A DNA stretch of 64,000 nucleotides from Roseovarius marisflavi. Lineage in GTDB: Bacteria > Pseudomonadota > Alphaproteobacteria > Rhodobacterales > Rhodobacteraceae. Below the pieces are notes generated by a model that was not told the DNA's origin, ran no database searches, and saw nothing but the letters and a program-made list of their open reading frames with translations. Numbering within the stretch: the stretch's first letter is position 1; each line of letters starts with the position of its first letter. Below, piece by piece: positions 8,581 through 17,883 of the stretch. The stretch is from positions 124,001 to 188,000 of the forward strand of contig NZ_FRBN01000001.1 in NCBI RefSeq assembly GCF_900142625.1, written 5' to 3'. The translations under genes and the position numbers were made by a program.

Positions 8581-9036
8581 ATGACAGCTATCAGAAACCG
8601 GGTGGTCAGCGCCATGGCGCTTTGCTGTCTTATCGTCATGACCGCCTGTTCGGCGACCTACAAAAATCACGGCTATGTGCCGCTTGACGAGGATCTGCAA
8701 AACCTTGTCGTGGGCGTTGATACCCGTGCCACAGTGGACGATAGCGTTGGCCCGCCGTCTCTTTCGGGGATGCTGGGGGACGGAAATTACTATTACGTCC
8801 GCAGCCGCGTGCGCGAATATGGCATGTTCCGCCCAGAAGTCGTCGAGCGCCAGGTGCTGGCAATTTCCTTCAACGGGGACAACACGATTGCCAATATCGA
8901 GCGCTTTGGCCTTGAGGATGGCAACATTGTGCCGCTGTCGCGCCGGGTGACCGATTCGTCCGTGCTCAGCAACGGTTTCCTGCGTCAGCTGCTCGGCAAT
9001 ATTACTAATATCAATCCGCTTGAGGGTTTGAACTGA
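8581..9036 (+). CDS. bamE: BamE/SmpA-type outer membrane assembly lipoprotein
   Basis: Small lipoprotein predicted to join the BAM complex that inserts beta-barrel proteins. It has 151 residues from the ATG at 8581, preceded by AAGAGG. It has a lipoprotein signal, MALCCLIVMTAC with the lipid-accepting Cys around residue 23, then YKNHGYVPLDEDLQNLVVGV and a DSVGPPS segment that resemble the SmpA/OmlA fold start. The second half repeats beta segments (VVERQVLAISFNGDNTIANI). It is divergent from yceD with 88 nt between. The BamE assignment rests on family resemblance; the sequence beyond the SmpA domain is specific to Rhodobacteraceae. Confidence 0.8.
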   Translation: MTAIRNRVVSAMALCCLIVMTACSATYKNHGYVPLDEDLQNLVVGVDTRATVDDSVGPPSLSGMLGDGNYYYVRSRVREYGMFRPEVVERQVLAISFNGDNTIANIERFGLEDGNIVPLSRRVTDSSVLSNGFLRQLLGNITNINPLEGLN

Positions 9037-9121
9037 TCGCAGATCGGCAAGAGGATGCTGTGATTGCTTGTGCGATGCATCCTGCCCCACTAGGGTCGCT
9101 CTGGCCTTATGGGGAAGGATC

Positions 9122-9865
9122 ATGGCGGGTTCTCAACGCTCAAGATATCAGATGCGCATGGCGCAGGGTGGGCATGATATCCGCGCTGCACAGCGCCTGC
9201 GCCAGCTGGCCTTTGCCCCGATGGCGCAGGGCGATCTGGAGTGCGATGCGTTTGATCCGCTCTGCACCCACTTCCTGATCGAAGAACAGAGCAGCGGGCG
9301 GCTTGTCGGGTGTTTTCGTATGCTGATGCTCGCCAGCGGTGGCGAAATCCACCAGAGCTATGCCGCGCAATTCTATGATTTAACGCCACTTTCCGGGTTT
9401 TCCGGCCCGATGGCGGAACTGGGGCGCTTTTGCATCCTGCCCGGCGCGCAGGATCCCGATATCCTGCGCCATGCCTGGGCGGCAGTGACGCGCCATGTGG
9501 ACCGGACCGGGGTCGAGATGCTGTTTGGCTGTTCGTCCTTTCAGGGCACCGATCCCGCGCCCTATCGCGATAGCTTTGCCTTGCTGCGCGACCGTCATTC
9601 CGCGCCAGAGCAGTGGCGTCCGGGGGTGGGCGCGCCCTGCGTTTTTCGCTTTGCCGAGGGGCTTGGCGGGGACGAATGCGACCCCAAACAGGCGCTTCGG
9701 ACCATGCCGCCCCTGCTGCGCAGCTATCTGGTGATGGGGGGATGGGTCAGCGACCATGCAGTTGTCGACGAGCGGATGAATACGCTTCATGTCTTTACCG
9801 GGGTGGAAATCGGGGCGATTCCACCGGTACGCAAGCGATTGTTGCGCGCGATGGCCGGGGCCTAG
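9122..9865 (+). CDS. olsB: Probable L-ornithine N-alpha-acyltransferase (OlsB, GNAT fold)
   Basis: Predicted to transfer a 3-hydroxyacyl group from ACP to ornithine, making lyso-ornithine lipid. It has 247 residues from the ATG at 9122, which has GGGGAAGGA just upstream; the frame extends 18 residues further without a better site. Diagnostic stretches are FLIEEQSSGRLVGCFRMLML, GPMAELGRFCILPG and VEMLFGCSSFQGTDP, the last two typical of OlsB/hemolysin-like acyltransferases. The partner O-acyltransferase OlsA is not adjacent. Ornithine lipids are common surface lipids in this family. An alternative is another member of the same acyl-ACP-using GNAT family. Confidence 0.75.
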   Translation: MAGSQRSRYQMRMAQGGHDIRAAQRLRQLAFAPMAQGDLECDAFDPLCTHFLIEEQSSGRLVGCFRMLMLASGGEIHQSYAAQFYDLTPLSGFSGPMAELGRFCILPGAQDPDILRHAWAAVTRHVDRTGVEMLFGCSSFQGTDPAPYRDSFALLRDRHSAPEQWRPGVGAPCVFRFAEGLGGDECDPKQALRTMPPLLRSYLVMGGWVSDHAVVDERMNTLHVFTGVEIGAIPPVRKRLLRAMAGA

Positions 9866-9943
9866 GGCGCGTTCCAATGCGGAAAGTGCCGCGAGGCCAC
9901 CCTTTCGCTTGACGCCCCCGAGGCCCCGAGATAGCCCGCTGTC

Positions 9944-11767
9944 ATGGCACGCGCACCTCTTCTCCAGCTCACCGATATCTCGCTTACCTTTGGGGGTGAG
10001 CCGATATTTCATGACCTTTCGCTTGTGGTTCAACCCGGTGACCGGGTTGCTCTTGTCGGGCGCAATGGCTCGGGGAAATCCACCCTTCTCAAGGTGATGG
10101 CGGGGCTGGTCGAACCCGATAAGGGCGTGCGGGTTGTGACCCCCGGCATTAGCGTCGGCTACATGGAGCAAGAGCCCGATATGAAAGGTTTTACCACGCT
10201 TGGTGACTATGCGGTCAGCGAGCTGGATGCCTCCGAGATGTACCGCGTCGAGATGGCTGGCGAAGGCTTGAAGTTTGACCCCGACCGCCCCGTCGCCACC
10301 GCCTCTGGCGGCGAGCGGCGGCGCGCTGCCTTGGCCAAGCTGATGGCCGAGGCGCCGGATCTCATGCTGCTCGACGAGCCGACCAACCACCTTGATATCG
10401 AGGCGATCGGCTGGCTTGAAAACGAGTTGAAACAGACCCGAAAAGGCTTTGTTCTGATCAGCCACGACCGCGCATTTTTGCGTGAACTTACGCGTGCAAC
10501 ACTCTGGATTGACAGGGGAATGACACGCCGTCAGGAAACCGGTTTCGAGCACTTCGAGGCCTGGCGCGACAAGGTCTGGGAAGATGAGGACATGCAGCGC
10601 CACAAGCTTGATCGCAAGATCAAGTCCGAGGCCCGTTGGGCCGTCGAGGGAATCAGCGCCCGGCGCACCCGCAACCAGGGCCGCGTGCGCGCCTTGCAAG
10701 ACCTGCGCGCCGAGCGCGCGAGCCAGATCAGACGCCAGGGCACCGCCGCAATGGCGCTCGAGGCGGGCCCGTCTTCGGGCCGAAAGGTGATCGAGGCGAT
10801 AGATATTTCAAAGGGTTACGGTGACAAGCTCATCGTGAAAGATTTCAGCATCAAGATTCAGCGCCGCGACCGCGTGGCCTTTGTCGGCCCCAATGGCGTG
10901 GGCAAGACGACTCTGTTGAAAATGCTGCTGAAAGAGATCGAACCCGACGAAGGCAAGGTCGTTCTGGGAACCAATCTTGTGCCTGCCGTGTTCGATCAGG
11001 CCCGTGCCCAGCTTCACCCGGAAATGACGCTTTGGGAAAGCCTGACGGGGGATGCCGAGATGCGTGTTTCGGGGCAGGCCGACCAGATCATGGTGCGCGG
11101 CGTTCCGCGCCACGTGGTCAGCTATCTCAAGGATTTCCTGTTTGACGAACGTCAGGCGCGGGCGCCGGTCAAGTCCTTGTCAGGCGGTGAAAAAGCCCGG
11201 CTTTTGCTGGCGAAACTGATGGCGCGCGAAAGCAATCTTCTGGTGCTTGACGAACCGACCAACGACCTTGATATCGAAACGCTCGACCTGTTGCAGGAAT
11301 TGCTCGACGATTACGATGGCACCGTTCTTCTGGTCAGCCACGACCGTGATTTCCTTGATCGCGTCGCCACCACCACCATCGCCATGGAGGGCGACGGCCG
11401 CGCCACCGCCTATGCCGGCGGGTGGAGCGACTATCGCGCGCAGCGCGCTGCCGGGGCATCGGGTGACAGTGATAAAAAGCAAGATAAATCAAAGCAGAGC
11501 AAGACAGAGTTAAAGCAGGAAAAAGCCGCAAAATCGCGACTGTCCTTTACCGAAAAGCACCGGCTTGAAAAATTGCCCGCGGTGATGGAGCGGCTTCAGG
11601 CCGAGATCGCAAAGCTGGAAGAGCTGTTGGCCGATCCGGCGTTATTCACCCGCGAGCCGGTCAAGTTCAAAAAGGCGACCGAGGCCTTGACCTCGCGCCA
11701 GGCAACCTTGGCCAAGGCCGAAGAAGAATGGCTTGCCCTGGCGGAAAAGGCCGAATCCGAGGGTTGA
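9944..11767 (+). CDS. ABC-F family ATP-binding protein (Uup-like)
   Basis: Soluble twin-ATPase without membrane domain, 607 residues. The first cassette has GRNGSGKST (about residues 39-47), signature SGGERRRAALAKLM and LMLLDEPTNHLD. The second has GPNGVGKTT (about 313-321), LSGGEKARLLLAKLM and LLVLDEPTNDLD. The linker between them is arginine and lysine rich. After residue 510 there is a lysine-rich stretch and a C-terminal coiled coil (RLEKLPAVMERLQAEIAKLE), as in Uup. ABC-F proteins act on ribosomes or DNA intermediates; which applies here cannot be told from sequence. It stands alone between olsB and the K+ channel gene. Confidence 0.9.
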   Translation: MARAPLLQLTDISLTFGGEPIFHDLSLVVQPGDRVALVGRNGSGKSTLLKVMAGLVEPDKGVRVVTPGISVGYMEQEPDMKGFTTLGDYAVSELDASEMYRVEMAGEGLKFDPDRPVATASGGERRRAALAKLMAEAPDLMLLDEPTNHLDIEAIGWLENELKQTRKGFVLISHDRAFLRELTRATLWIDRGMTRRQETGFEHFEAWRDKVWEDEDMQRHKLDRKIKSEARWAVEGISARRTRNQGRVRALQDLRAERASQIRRQGTAAMALEAGPSSGRKVIEAIDISKGYGDKLIVKDFSIKIQRRDRVAFVGPNGVGKTTLLKMLLKEIEPDEGKVVLGTNLVPAVFDQARAQLHPEMTLWESLTGDAEMRVSGQADQIMVRGVPRHVVSYLKDFLFDERQARAPVKSLSGGEKARLLLAKLMARESNLLVLDEPTNDLDIETLDLLQELLDDYDGTVLLVSHDRDFLDRVATTTIAMEGDGRATAYAGGWSDYRAQRAAGASGDSDKKQDKSKQSKTELKQEKAAKSRLSFTEKHRLEKLPAVMERLQAEIAKLEELLADPALFTREPVKFKKATEALTSRQATLAKAEEEWLALAEKAESEG

Positions 11768-11822
11768 TTTTTGCGCCCATCCCTTGGCTCTTAGGGGAGG
11801 GGTCAAACAGGAGCCGGTGCAG

Positions 11823-12587
11823 ATGAAAGACAGGATTCGCCTGCTTTACGAGGGCCGCAGCAAGCGCGCCACGCGATTTCGCTATGCTTTGCTGATCTTT
11901 GACGCGGTCACGATCCTGTTCTTTCTGGCAACAGCGGCGATGCCCTTTACTCCGCTTTTGCTGGCGGTGGATGCGGTGGTGGCGGTTTTGATGCTGGCCG
12001 ATCTTATCTGTCGCTTCTGGATCGCGCCCGACAAAATGCGCCACCTGCGCCAGTTTTACGTGATGGTGGATATCATCGTGCTGATCTCGCTGATTGCGGC
12101 GCCGTTCATGGGGCAGGGGCTTGCGATGCTGCGGCTCATGCGGGCGCTGCGGCTGGTGCATTCCTATCATCTCTTGCGCGATCTGCGCCGCGATTCAGAG
12201 TTTTTCCGCTATCATGAGGATGCGATTGTCGCGGCGGTGAACCTGACGGTGTTCATTTTTGCGATGACGGCCCTGGTGTTTGTTCTGCGCGGCGGCAAAG
12301 AGCCGGGGCTAGAGACCTATGTTGACGCGCTCTATTACACCGTCGCGACTCTGACGACGACCGGGTTTGGCGATATAACCATGACAAGCGGCCTTGGGCG
12401 GCTTTTGTCTGTGGGGATCATGGTGGTTGGCGTGGGTCTTTTTCTGCGGCTGGCCAAGGCGATTTTTACACCCGCCAAGGTGCGCTACAAATGTCCCGAT
12501 TGCGGGCTGATGCGCCATGACCCGGACGCGATCCACTGCAAGCATTGCGGCCGCGAACTCAAGATCGAGACCGAGGGCGCCATTTAG
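11823..12587 (+). CDS. Voltage-gated-type potassium channel with C-terminal zinc ribbon
   Basis: A 254-residue inner-membrane channel subunit; AGGAG lies about 10 nt before the ATG. Hydrophobic segments lie near residues 20-40, 44-65, 80-96, 136-156 and 192-208. An S4-like helix around 102-123 carries regularly spaced arginines (MLRLMRALRLVHSYHLLRDL). The pore loop ends in the K+ selectivity filter TTTGFGD (178-184). The cytoplasmic tail holds a four-cysteine zinc ribbon, C224-x2-C227 and C239-x2-C242. The zinc-ribbon end on a six-helix K+ channel is unusual; it may sense metal or redox state or bring subunits together (inference). Confidence 0.85.
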   Translation: MKDRIRLLYEGRSKRATRFRYALLIFDAVTILFFLATAAMPFTPLLLAVDAVVAVLMLADLICRFWIAPDKMRHLRQFYVMVDIIVLISLIAAPFMGQGLAMLRLMRALRLVHSYHLLRDLRRDSEFFRYHEDAIVAAVNLTVFIFAMTALVFVLRGGKEPGLETYVDALYYTVATLTTTGFGDITMTSGLGRLLSVGIMVVGVGLFLRLAKAIFTPAKVRYKCPDCGLMRHDPDAIHCKHCGRELKIETEGAI

Positions 12588-12593
12588 GCGCGG

Positions 12594-13349
12594 TTATTGC
12601 ATCCGCAATGCGCCATCGAGCCGGATCACCTCGCCGTTGAGATAGCCGCATTCGACGATAAAACGCGCAAGCGCGGCATATTCCGCCGGATCGCCAAGCC
12701 GCTTGGGACAGGTCACGTCCTGCGCAAGGCTGTCCTGTACCTCTTGCGGCAGGCCCCTGAGCATCGGCGTCATGAAAATCCCCGGCGCAATCGCCATCAC
12801 CCGGATCCCGTCACGCGCCAGATCGCGTGCCATCGGCAGGCTCAGGCCAACAATCCCGCTTTTTGACGCCGCATAGGCCGTCTGGCCCTTTTGCCCGTCA
12901 AAGGCCGCGATTGAGGCGGTGTTGATGATCACGCCGCGCGCGCCATCCGGGGCGGCTGTGTTCTGGGCAATTTCGGCGGCGGCAAGGCGGGCGACGTTGA
13001 AGGTGCCGACAAGGTTGATGTCGATGGTGCGTTTGAACGCCGCCAGACTATGCGGCCCGTCGCGCCCAAGGGTCTTTTCGCCTGTGGCGATCCCGGCACA
13101 GTTCACGGCGGCGTTGATCCGGCCCATGGCGGCTTTGGCGGCGCTGATCGCGGCCGCGACCGAGGCCTCATCGGTGACATCGGTTTCGACAAATGTGGCG
13201 CCGATTTCGGCGGCCACCGCGCGGCCACGCTCGGCGTCGCGATCAAGCAGGGTGACCTTGGCCCCCATCTCGGCAAAGTGGCGCGCGGTGGCCTCGCCAA
13301 GGCCAGAGGCCCCGCCGGTGATGATCGCGGCTGTGTCCTGAATGCGCAT
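12594..13349 (-). CDS. SDR-family NAD(P)-dependent oxidoreductase, 3-hydroxyacyl-CoA dehydrogenase-like
   Basis: Short-chain dehydrogenase of 251 residues. The cofactor loop TGGASGLG is at residues 11-18, an acidic residue follows the second strand (LLDRDAE, favouring NAD), and NCAGIA is near 83. The catalytic set is S146, Y159 and K163 (YAASK). The overall sequence, with the segment APGIFMTPMLRGLPQEVQDSLAQ, resembles type II 3-hydroxyacyl-CoA dehydrogenases (HSD17B10-like) used in beta-oxidation of fatty or branched acyl-CoA. It ends 6 nt from the convergent channel gene. The substrate cannot be fixed from the sequence. Confidence 0.85.
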   Translation of the reverse strand: MRIQDTAAIITGGASGLGEATARHFAEMGAKVTLLDRDAERGRAVAAEIGATFVETDVTDEASVAAAISAAKAAMGRINAAVNCAGIATGEKTLGRDGPHSLAAFKRTIDINLVGTFNVARLAAAEIAQNTAAPDGARGVIINTASIAAFDGQKGQTAYAASKSGIVGLSLPMARDLARDGIRVMAIAPGIFMTPMLRGLPQEVQDSLAQDVTCPKRLGDPAEYAALARFIVECGYLNGEVIRLDGALRMQ

Positions 13350-13406
13350 GGCGGCTTCCCTTCAGTAAATGAACATATGTTCAGATAACGCTTGCGCGCG
13401 CCCCTG

Positions 13407-14465
13407 TCAAAGGCGGCGTTCGCGCAGGCGGGTGATCACCCCAAGCCCAAGCACCGTCAGCAGGATGCGATAGATGTGATGCAGCGTGACAAAGGCCGGG
13501 TTTGCATTGAGGCTAAGTGCGACAAGCGCCATTTCGGTCACCCCGCCGGGCGCAAAGCTGATCAGCAACACATCGACCGACTCTGATGTGATCTGGTGCA
13601 GGACAAACGCGAAGACCCCGCCAAGCGCCAGCATCATCGCCACCGACACAATCGACAGGCCAGCCCCGCGCAGGATCATCCCCCGGCTCAGCCCGGTAAA
13701 GCGCATGCCAAGCGCCGTGCCCAGCACCATCTGCGCCATATTCACCAGCCATTGCGGAATCTCCAACCCAAGCAGCCCGGTCAAAGACAGCACCGCCGCA
13801 AGCGCCATCGGCCCGGTCAATTGCCCGGCAGGCAGGCGCAGCATATGCCCAAGCCCAAGCCCGGCAACCCCCGCAACCGCAATCAGCGGCAGGTCGGACC
13901 ATGGCACATCGGCGCGCGCCATTGTCATGCCCGCAGAACTCCCCACCGGGGCGCCAAGCCAGACCGACAGGCCGATCGGCACCGCCGTCACCACAACGAT
14001 GATCCGCAGGAATTGTTGCAGCATCAGCCGGGTCATATCCGCGCCCGCCGCCTCGCCAAGAGCGATGGATTCATAAAGCCCGCCCGGCGTGCTTGCGTAA
14101 AATGCGGTGACCGGATCATAGCCGCCAAGGCGGCGAAAAATCGCATAGCCCATGCCATGCGCCAACACGACAAACACCGTCAGCGCGCCAAAACTATAGA
14201 TGAAATCATGCGCCTCGGTGAACAGCGCCGGGGTCACTTGCGCCCCGATCATCAGCCCGATAATGGCAATGAACACCAGCCTGAGGCGCGGCGGGAACCC
14301 GTACCCCTCAGGCAAGCGATGTGGCAGCACCGTCGCCACAAGCGCCGACACCGCCAACGGCCCAAGCATGAAGGGCAAGGGTACGCCGATGACCTGCGCA
14401 AGCCCGCCAGAGGCGGTCGAGAGGCCGAGCAGGGCAAGGGTTGTGATCAGGTGGCGCATGGCCAT
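13407..14465 (-). CDS. AbrB-type integral membrane protein (COG3180)
   Basis: A 352-residue very hydrophobic protein with about ten predicted membrane segments arranged as two similar halves; the duplicated unit with GPLAVSALVATVLPHRLPEG and GPMALAAVLSLTGLLGLEIP is typical of the family often mislabelled 'ammonia monooxygenase' or 'AbrB transcriptional regulator'. Conserved landmarks are FYASTPGGLYESIALGEAAG and LLISFAPGGVTEMALVALSL, which occur once in each half. Function is unknown; a transporter is the likeliest guess. It lies between the SDR and the molybdenum hydroxylase genes on the same strand. Confidence 0.8.
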   Translation of the reverse strand: MAMRHLITTLALLGLSTASGGLAQVIGVPLPFMLGPLAVSALVATVLPHRLPEGYGFPPRLRLVFIAIIGLMIGAQVTPALFTEAHDFIYSFGALTVFVVLAHGMGYAIFRRLGGYDPVTAFYASTPGGLYESIALGEAAGADMTRLMLQQFLRIIVVVTAVPIGLSVWLGAPVGSSAGMTMARADVPWSDLPLIAVAGVAGLGLGHMLRLPAGQLTGPMALAAVLSLTGLLGLEIPQWLVNMAQMVLGTALGMRFTGLSRGMILRGAGLSIVSVAMMLALGGVFAFVLHQITSESVDVLLISFAPGGVTEMALVALSLNANPAFVTLHHIYRILLTVLGLGVITRLRERRL

Positions 14466-14510
14466 AGTTCAAGCATCGCGCGCGCCCCGCTGCAAGAGGG
14501 CGCACGCACG

Positions 14511-16751
14511 TCAGGCAAAATCGACAAACTTGTTGAACGGCATTTCCCGAAGCCGCGTGCCGGTGGCGGCAAAGATCGCATTGCCAAGGGCCGCGGCCGC
14601 GGGGGGCACGGGTGGCTCGCCGACGCCGCGAATCTTGCCGGCGTTCTCAAGTCCGCGCACCACGATCTCGGGGCATTGATAAAGCCGCATGCCGGGAAAG
14701 CTGTCGAAATTTTCCTGTTCGGCCGCGCCACCCGCATAGGTGACCTCGCAATTCATCGCATGGCCAAGGCCAAAGATCACGCCGCCTTTGACAAGCCCCT
14801 CGAAATTGACCGGATCAAGGATGCGCCCCACATCGGCGGCGACGAAAACCCGGTCGATCCTGATCCCCGCACCGGTATCGCTGACCTCGATCACCTGCGC
14901 GCAGGGCACCCCGAACGACAGGCATAAGGCCACGCCGCGCCCTTGGCCGGGACCAAGCGTACCGCCCCAGTTCGACATCTCGCCCACCGCCTCTAGCACC
15001 TTGCGAGAGGGGAGATGATCACAGAGCCGCAGGCGTTCGGCCAAGGGATCGGCCCCCGCCGCATGGATCAGCTCATCCAGCAAACAGTCGTGGAAAAACC
15101 CGTTCGACGAGGCCCCGACTGAGCGCCACGAACTGATCGGCGCCAGCTCCGGCGCGCGATAGCCGGTGACGCGGTAATTGGGGATATCAAACGGCTGATC
15201 CCAGGCACCGGCCACGATCTGAAGGTCCGGCCCCGGTGTTGGCAGGCCCTGACGGCTCATCTGCGAGGCCATGACCGAGGGCATGGCGATGCCAAGGTCA
15301 AAGGTCTCGACCTGACCGCCAATGACCCGGCCCCGACCGCGCGCCATGGCGATCTGGCGCGGATAGTCATGGGTCATGTCCTCTTCGCGTGAATAGGTCA
15401 GCTTGATCGGCGTGCCGGGCATCGCCATCGCCAGCGTCGTGGCATGGCGCACCACGTCATCTTCAAGGCGGTGGCCAAAGCTTCCGCCGATCATCAGGGC
15501 GTGGATATGCACGTTTTGCGCGTCAATCCCGGTCAGGTGCGCGACGTTTTTCTGAACGAATCCGGGTATTTGCGTGCCGGTCCACACGTCAACGCGACCC
15601 TCGCCGACAAGCACGGTGGCATTGACCGGCTCTAGCGGCGCATGCGCGAGGTAGGGCGCGCGGTACTCAACGCTCAGGTCGCTGCCTTGGGCTAAGGTCG
15701 CGTCAACATCGCCGACGTCGCGAAACTGGCTGTCTTGACGCTCGGGCGTGAAACTCTTGCTGAGCGCGGTCCAATGGCCCTCCATTTCGGCGGGATAGGG
15801 GGCGGGGGCCCAGTCGACCTCCACCGCCAAAGCCGCCTGAAAGGCGCGCCATGTGTTGTCGGCAATCACGCCGATGCCGCCGGTGACGGTCACAACCTTG
15901 ACCACACCGCGCATCTTTTCGGCCTCGCTGGCGTCAAAACCGCGCATCTCACCGCCCTGCGCCGGGTTGAGGCGGATCGCGGCGTGCAACATGCCGGGAT
16001 GGGTCTGGTCGATGCCATAATCCTGCGTGCCTGTGGATTTTGCCAGGATATCAACCCGCCGCATCGGTTTGCCAAGCAAGCGCCACTGATCGGGTGCGCG
16101 CAGCGTGACCTCGGTCACCGGCTCAAGCGTGGCGGCGGTGCTGGCGAGGGCCTGATAGGGCACGCGGGTGCCATCGGGCAGGATCACCGCGCCGCTCTCG
16201 GTGATCAGGGCGGCCAGGTCAAGTCCGTGGATCTGCGCCGCCGCCGCCTTGAGCGTTTCGCGCGCCACCGCCCCGGCCATGCGCAGTTTGTCATAGCCAT
16301 CCGGCACCGTGGTTGAGCCGCCGGTTATTTGCAGGCTGATAAACTTGATCGGCGCATCCATCACTGCGCGCGTGGTTTCGGCAAGCACGCTATCGTCGGT
16401 TGATCGGAACGGCACCGCATCCCCCGACAAGGCGGTGTTGTAATAGGCCGGGCTTGGCGGGCCGGGGTCGGTCTTGATCTGGTCAAGCTCGACATCCAGT
16501 TCCTCGGCGATCAAGGCCGCCTGCACCGAGGTCGCGCCTTGCCCCTTGTCGGCGCGCGGCGTGATCAGGGTGATGTCCTGCCCGGTGATCAGAACATAGT
16601 GCGTGAGCGCCGCCGCGCCTTCGGGCAGGTCATCGAGCAGCGGGTTGGCATGCGGTGTCCTGTATTTATAGACGCCAAAGGCGACGCCCCCGACCATGGC
16701 CGCAGAGCCGATCAGAAACGTGCGACGGGCAATGGTTTTGAACCCTCCCAT
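14511..16751 (-). CDS. Molybdopterin-binding subunit of an isoquinoline 1-oxidoreductase-like (xanthine oxidase family) hydroxylase
   Basis: Large subunit of a molybdenum hydroxylase, 746 residues. The N-terminus has a twin-arginine export signal (ARRTFLIGSAAMVGGVAFG), so the enzyme is probably periplasmic or membrane-attached. Mo-cofactor motifs include IGGSFGHRLEDDVV in the middle, and the catalytic glutamate lies in RGVGEPPVPPAAAALGNAIF near the C-terminus. It starts 3 nt after the 2Fe-2S subunit. The IorAB class lacks the FAD subunit and donates electrons to a cytochrome or quinone instead. The substrate is unknown: an aldehyde or N-heterocycle is typical of the family. Confidence 0.88.
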   Translation of the reverse strand: MGGFKTIARRTFLIGSAAMVGGVAFGVYKYRTPHANPLLDDLPEGAAALTHYVLITGQDITLITPRADKGQGATSVQAALIAEELDVELDQIKTDPGPPSPAYYNTALSGDAVPFRSTDDSVLAETTRAVMDAPIKFISLQITGGSTTVPDGYDKLRMAGAVARETLKAAAAQIHGLDLAALITESGAVILPDGTRVPYQALASTAATLEPVTEVTLRAPDQWRLLGKPMRRVDILAKSTGTQDYGIDQTHPGMLHAAIRLNPAQGGEMRGFDASEAEKMRGVVKVVTVTGGIGVIADNTWRAFQAALAVEVDWAPAPYPAEMEGHWTALSKSFTPERQDSQFRDVGDVDATLAQGSDLSVEYRAPYLAHAPLEPVNATVLVGEGRVDVWTGTQIPGFVQKNVAHLTGIDAQNVHIHALMIGGSFGHRLEDDVVRHATTLAMAMPGTPIKLTYSREEDMTHDYPRQIAMARGRGRVIGGQVETFDLGIAMPSVMASQMSRQGLPTPGPDLQIVAGAWDQPFDIPNYRVTGYRAPELAPISSWRSVGASSNGFFHDCLLDELIHAAGADPLAERLRLCDHLPSRKVLEAVGEMSNWGGTLGPGQGRGVALCLSFGVPCAQVIEVSDTGAGIRIDRVFVAADVGRILDPVNFEGLVKGGVIFGLGHAMNCEVTYAGGAAEQENFDSFPGMRLYQCPEIVVRGLENAGKIRGVGEPPVPPAAAALGNAIFAATGTRLREMPFNKFVDFA

Positions 16752-16754
16752 GAC

Positions 16755-17216
16755 CTATCCCTCGCTCAGCTTGGCGGCGGCGGTCTTTACCGCCTCGCGG
16801 ATGCGCGGATAGGTGCCACAGCGGCACAGGTTGCCCGACATGCCATCGTCGATATCGGCGTCGCTCGGGACTGGGGTTTCGGCCAAAAGGCTTGCGGCCT
16901 GCATCATCTGGCCCGACTGGCAATAGCCGCATTGCGCGACCTGATGCTCGATCCAGGCGGCCTGAACCGGGTGCGGGGCCTCGGGCGTGCCAAGCCCCTC
17001 GATCGTGGTGACCGCGCCCCAAACGTCGCCTGCGGGCACCTGGCAAGAGCGCACGGCAACCCCGTCGATATGCACCGTACAGGCCCCGCATTGCGCGATG
17101 CCACAGCCGTACTTCGGACCTTTTAGTCCCAGTTCATCCCGCAACACCCACAAAAGTGGCATGTCGGGTTCAAGGTCCTCGATATCATACTCGGCGCCAT
17201 TGACGGTCAGTTGCAT
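16755..17216 (-). CDS. 2Fe-2S-binding subunit of the molybdenum hydroxylase (IorA-like)
   Basis: Small electron-transfer subunit, 153 residues from the ATG at 17216, which has AAGGGG about 7 nt upstream; in-frame starts at 17222 and 17255 lack that spacing. The plant-type 2Fe-2S site is [15 protein letters not shown] with a further Cys in [10 protein letters not shown]. The second cluster is in the helical domain: [10 protein letters not shown] and [12 protein letters not shown]. It precedes the catalytic subunit by 3 nt. No CoxI/XdhC-type maturation gene is visible nearby. Confidence 0.92.
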   Translation of the reverse strand: MQLTVNGAEYDIEDLEPDMPLLWVLRDELGLKGPKYGCGIAQCGACTVHIDGVAVRSCQVPAGDVWGAVTTIEGLGTPEAPHPVQAAWIEHQVAQCGYCQSGQMMQAASLLAETPVPSDADIDDGMSGNLCRCGTYPRIREAVKTAAAKLSEG

Positions 17217-17364
17217 GCTCATGCCCCTTTTTGCGGTCTCGTTGCCGCGAAACATAAACTGATTAGTTTAGGTGTCCAGCGCTCCAGACGGCGCGCCGGC
17301 TGAACGCCGGGCCCGGGTGGTGTCGGGATCATACCGGCGGGGGCAATCAAGCGCCGCGGACGGG

Positions 17365-17877
17365 TCAGAGTTTTTTGCCCAATCCAAGCTCGCCTGTCGC
17401 CAGAACAGGGGATGCGTCGATATTCTGAGCATCCAGCATGTCGGCGACGCGTTCGAGCGACGAAACAAGCTGGGCCTGCTCCCAATCGGCAAGGCCTGCA
17501 AAGGCGCGGACATAGCGTTGCTGAAGAGCATCAGGCGCTTTTTCAAGCACGTTGTGGCCCAGGTCGGTCATCAAGACGTTGATCTGGCGCCGGTCCCGCT
17601 CGGAGGACACTCTTTTGACCAGCCCACGCGCCACCAGCTTGTCGACCAGTGTCGTAATCGTCGCCTGGCTCACGCGCATCTGATTGGCCAGGGTCTTTGG
17701 GGTGGCGCTGGTCTTGTCGTCGACGATCTGGATCACCCGAAGCTGCGCCGGTGTCACCCCCACCGCCTGTGCAAGGTCGCGCGCGTAAAGTTCGGTTGCG
17801 CGCAGGATGCGTCGCAGGGCGATCAGGCTTTCATCAGTACGGTCGTGCGGTTTGTCTGTCATGGCGCCATCTTGCAC
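17365..17877 (-). CDS. ectR: MarR-family regulator of the ectoine operon (EctR-like)
   Basis: A 170-residue winged-helix repressor. The MarR DNA-binding part is AVGVTPAQLRVIQIVDDKTS, then LANQMRVSQATITTLVDKLVARGLVKR and the wing SSERDRRQINVLMTDLG. Helices at both ends form the dimer interface. It is transcribed divergently from ectABC across 222 nt, the same arrangement as ectR1 in halophilic Gammaproteobacteria, so the target is inferred from position. An alternative start at 17862 would give 165 residues; neither has a strong ribosome binding site. Confidence 0.83.
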   Translation of the reverse strand: MQDGAMTDKPHDRTDESLIALRRILRATELYARDLAQAVGVTPAQLRVIQIVDDKTSATPKTLANQMRVSQATITTLVDKLVARGLVKRVSSERDRRQINVLMTDLGHNVLEKAPDALQQRYVRAFAGLADWEQAQLVSSLERVADMLDAQNIDASPVLATGELGLGKKL

Positions 17878-17883
17878 GAAGCC

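Noticed and set aside
9380..10699. Leftward 439-codon open frame
   Set aside because: It is antisense to olsB and the ABC-F gene, both with clear motifs.
13596..14927. Rightward 443-codon His/Arg/Gln-rich frame
   Set aside because: It is antisense to the AbrB-type and molybdenum hydroxylase genes, and its skewed composition is the mirror of hydrophobic codons.
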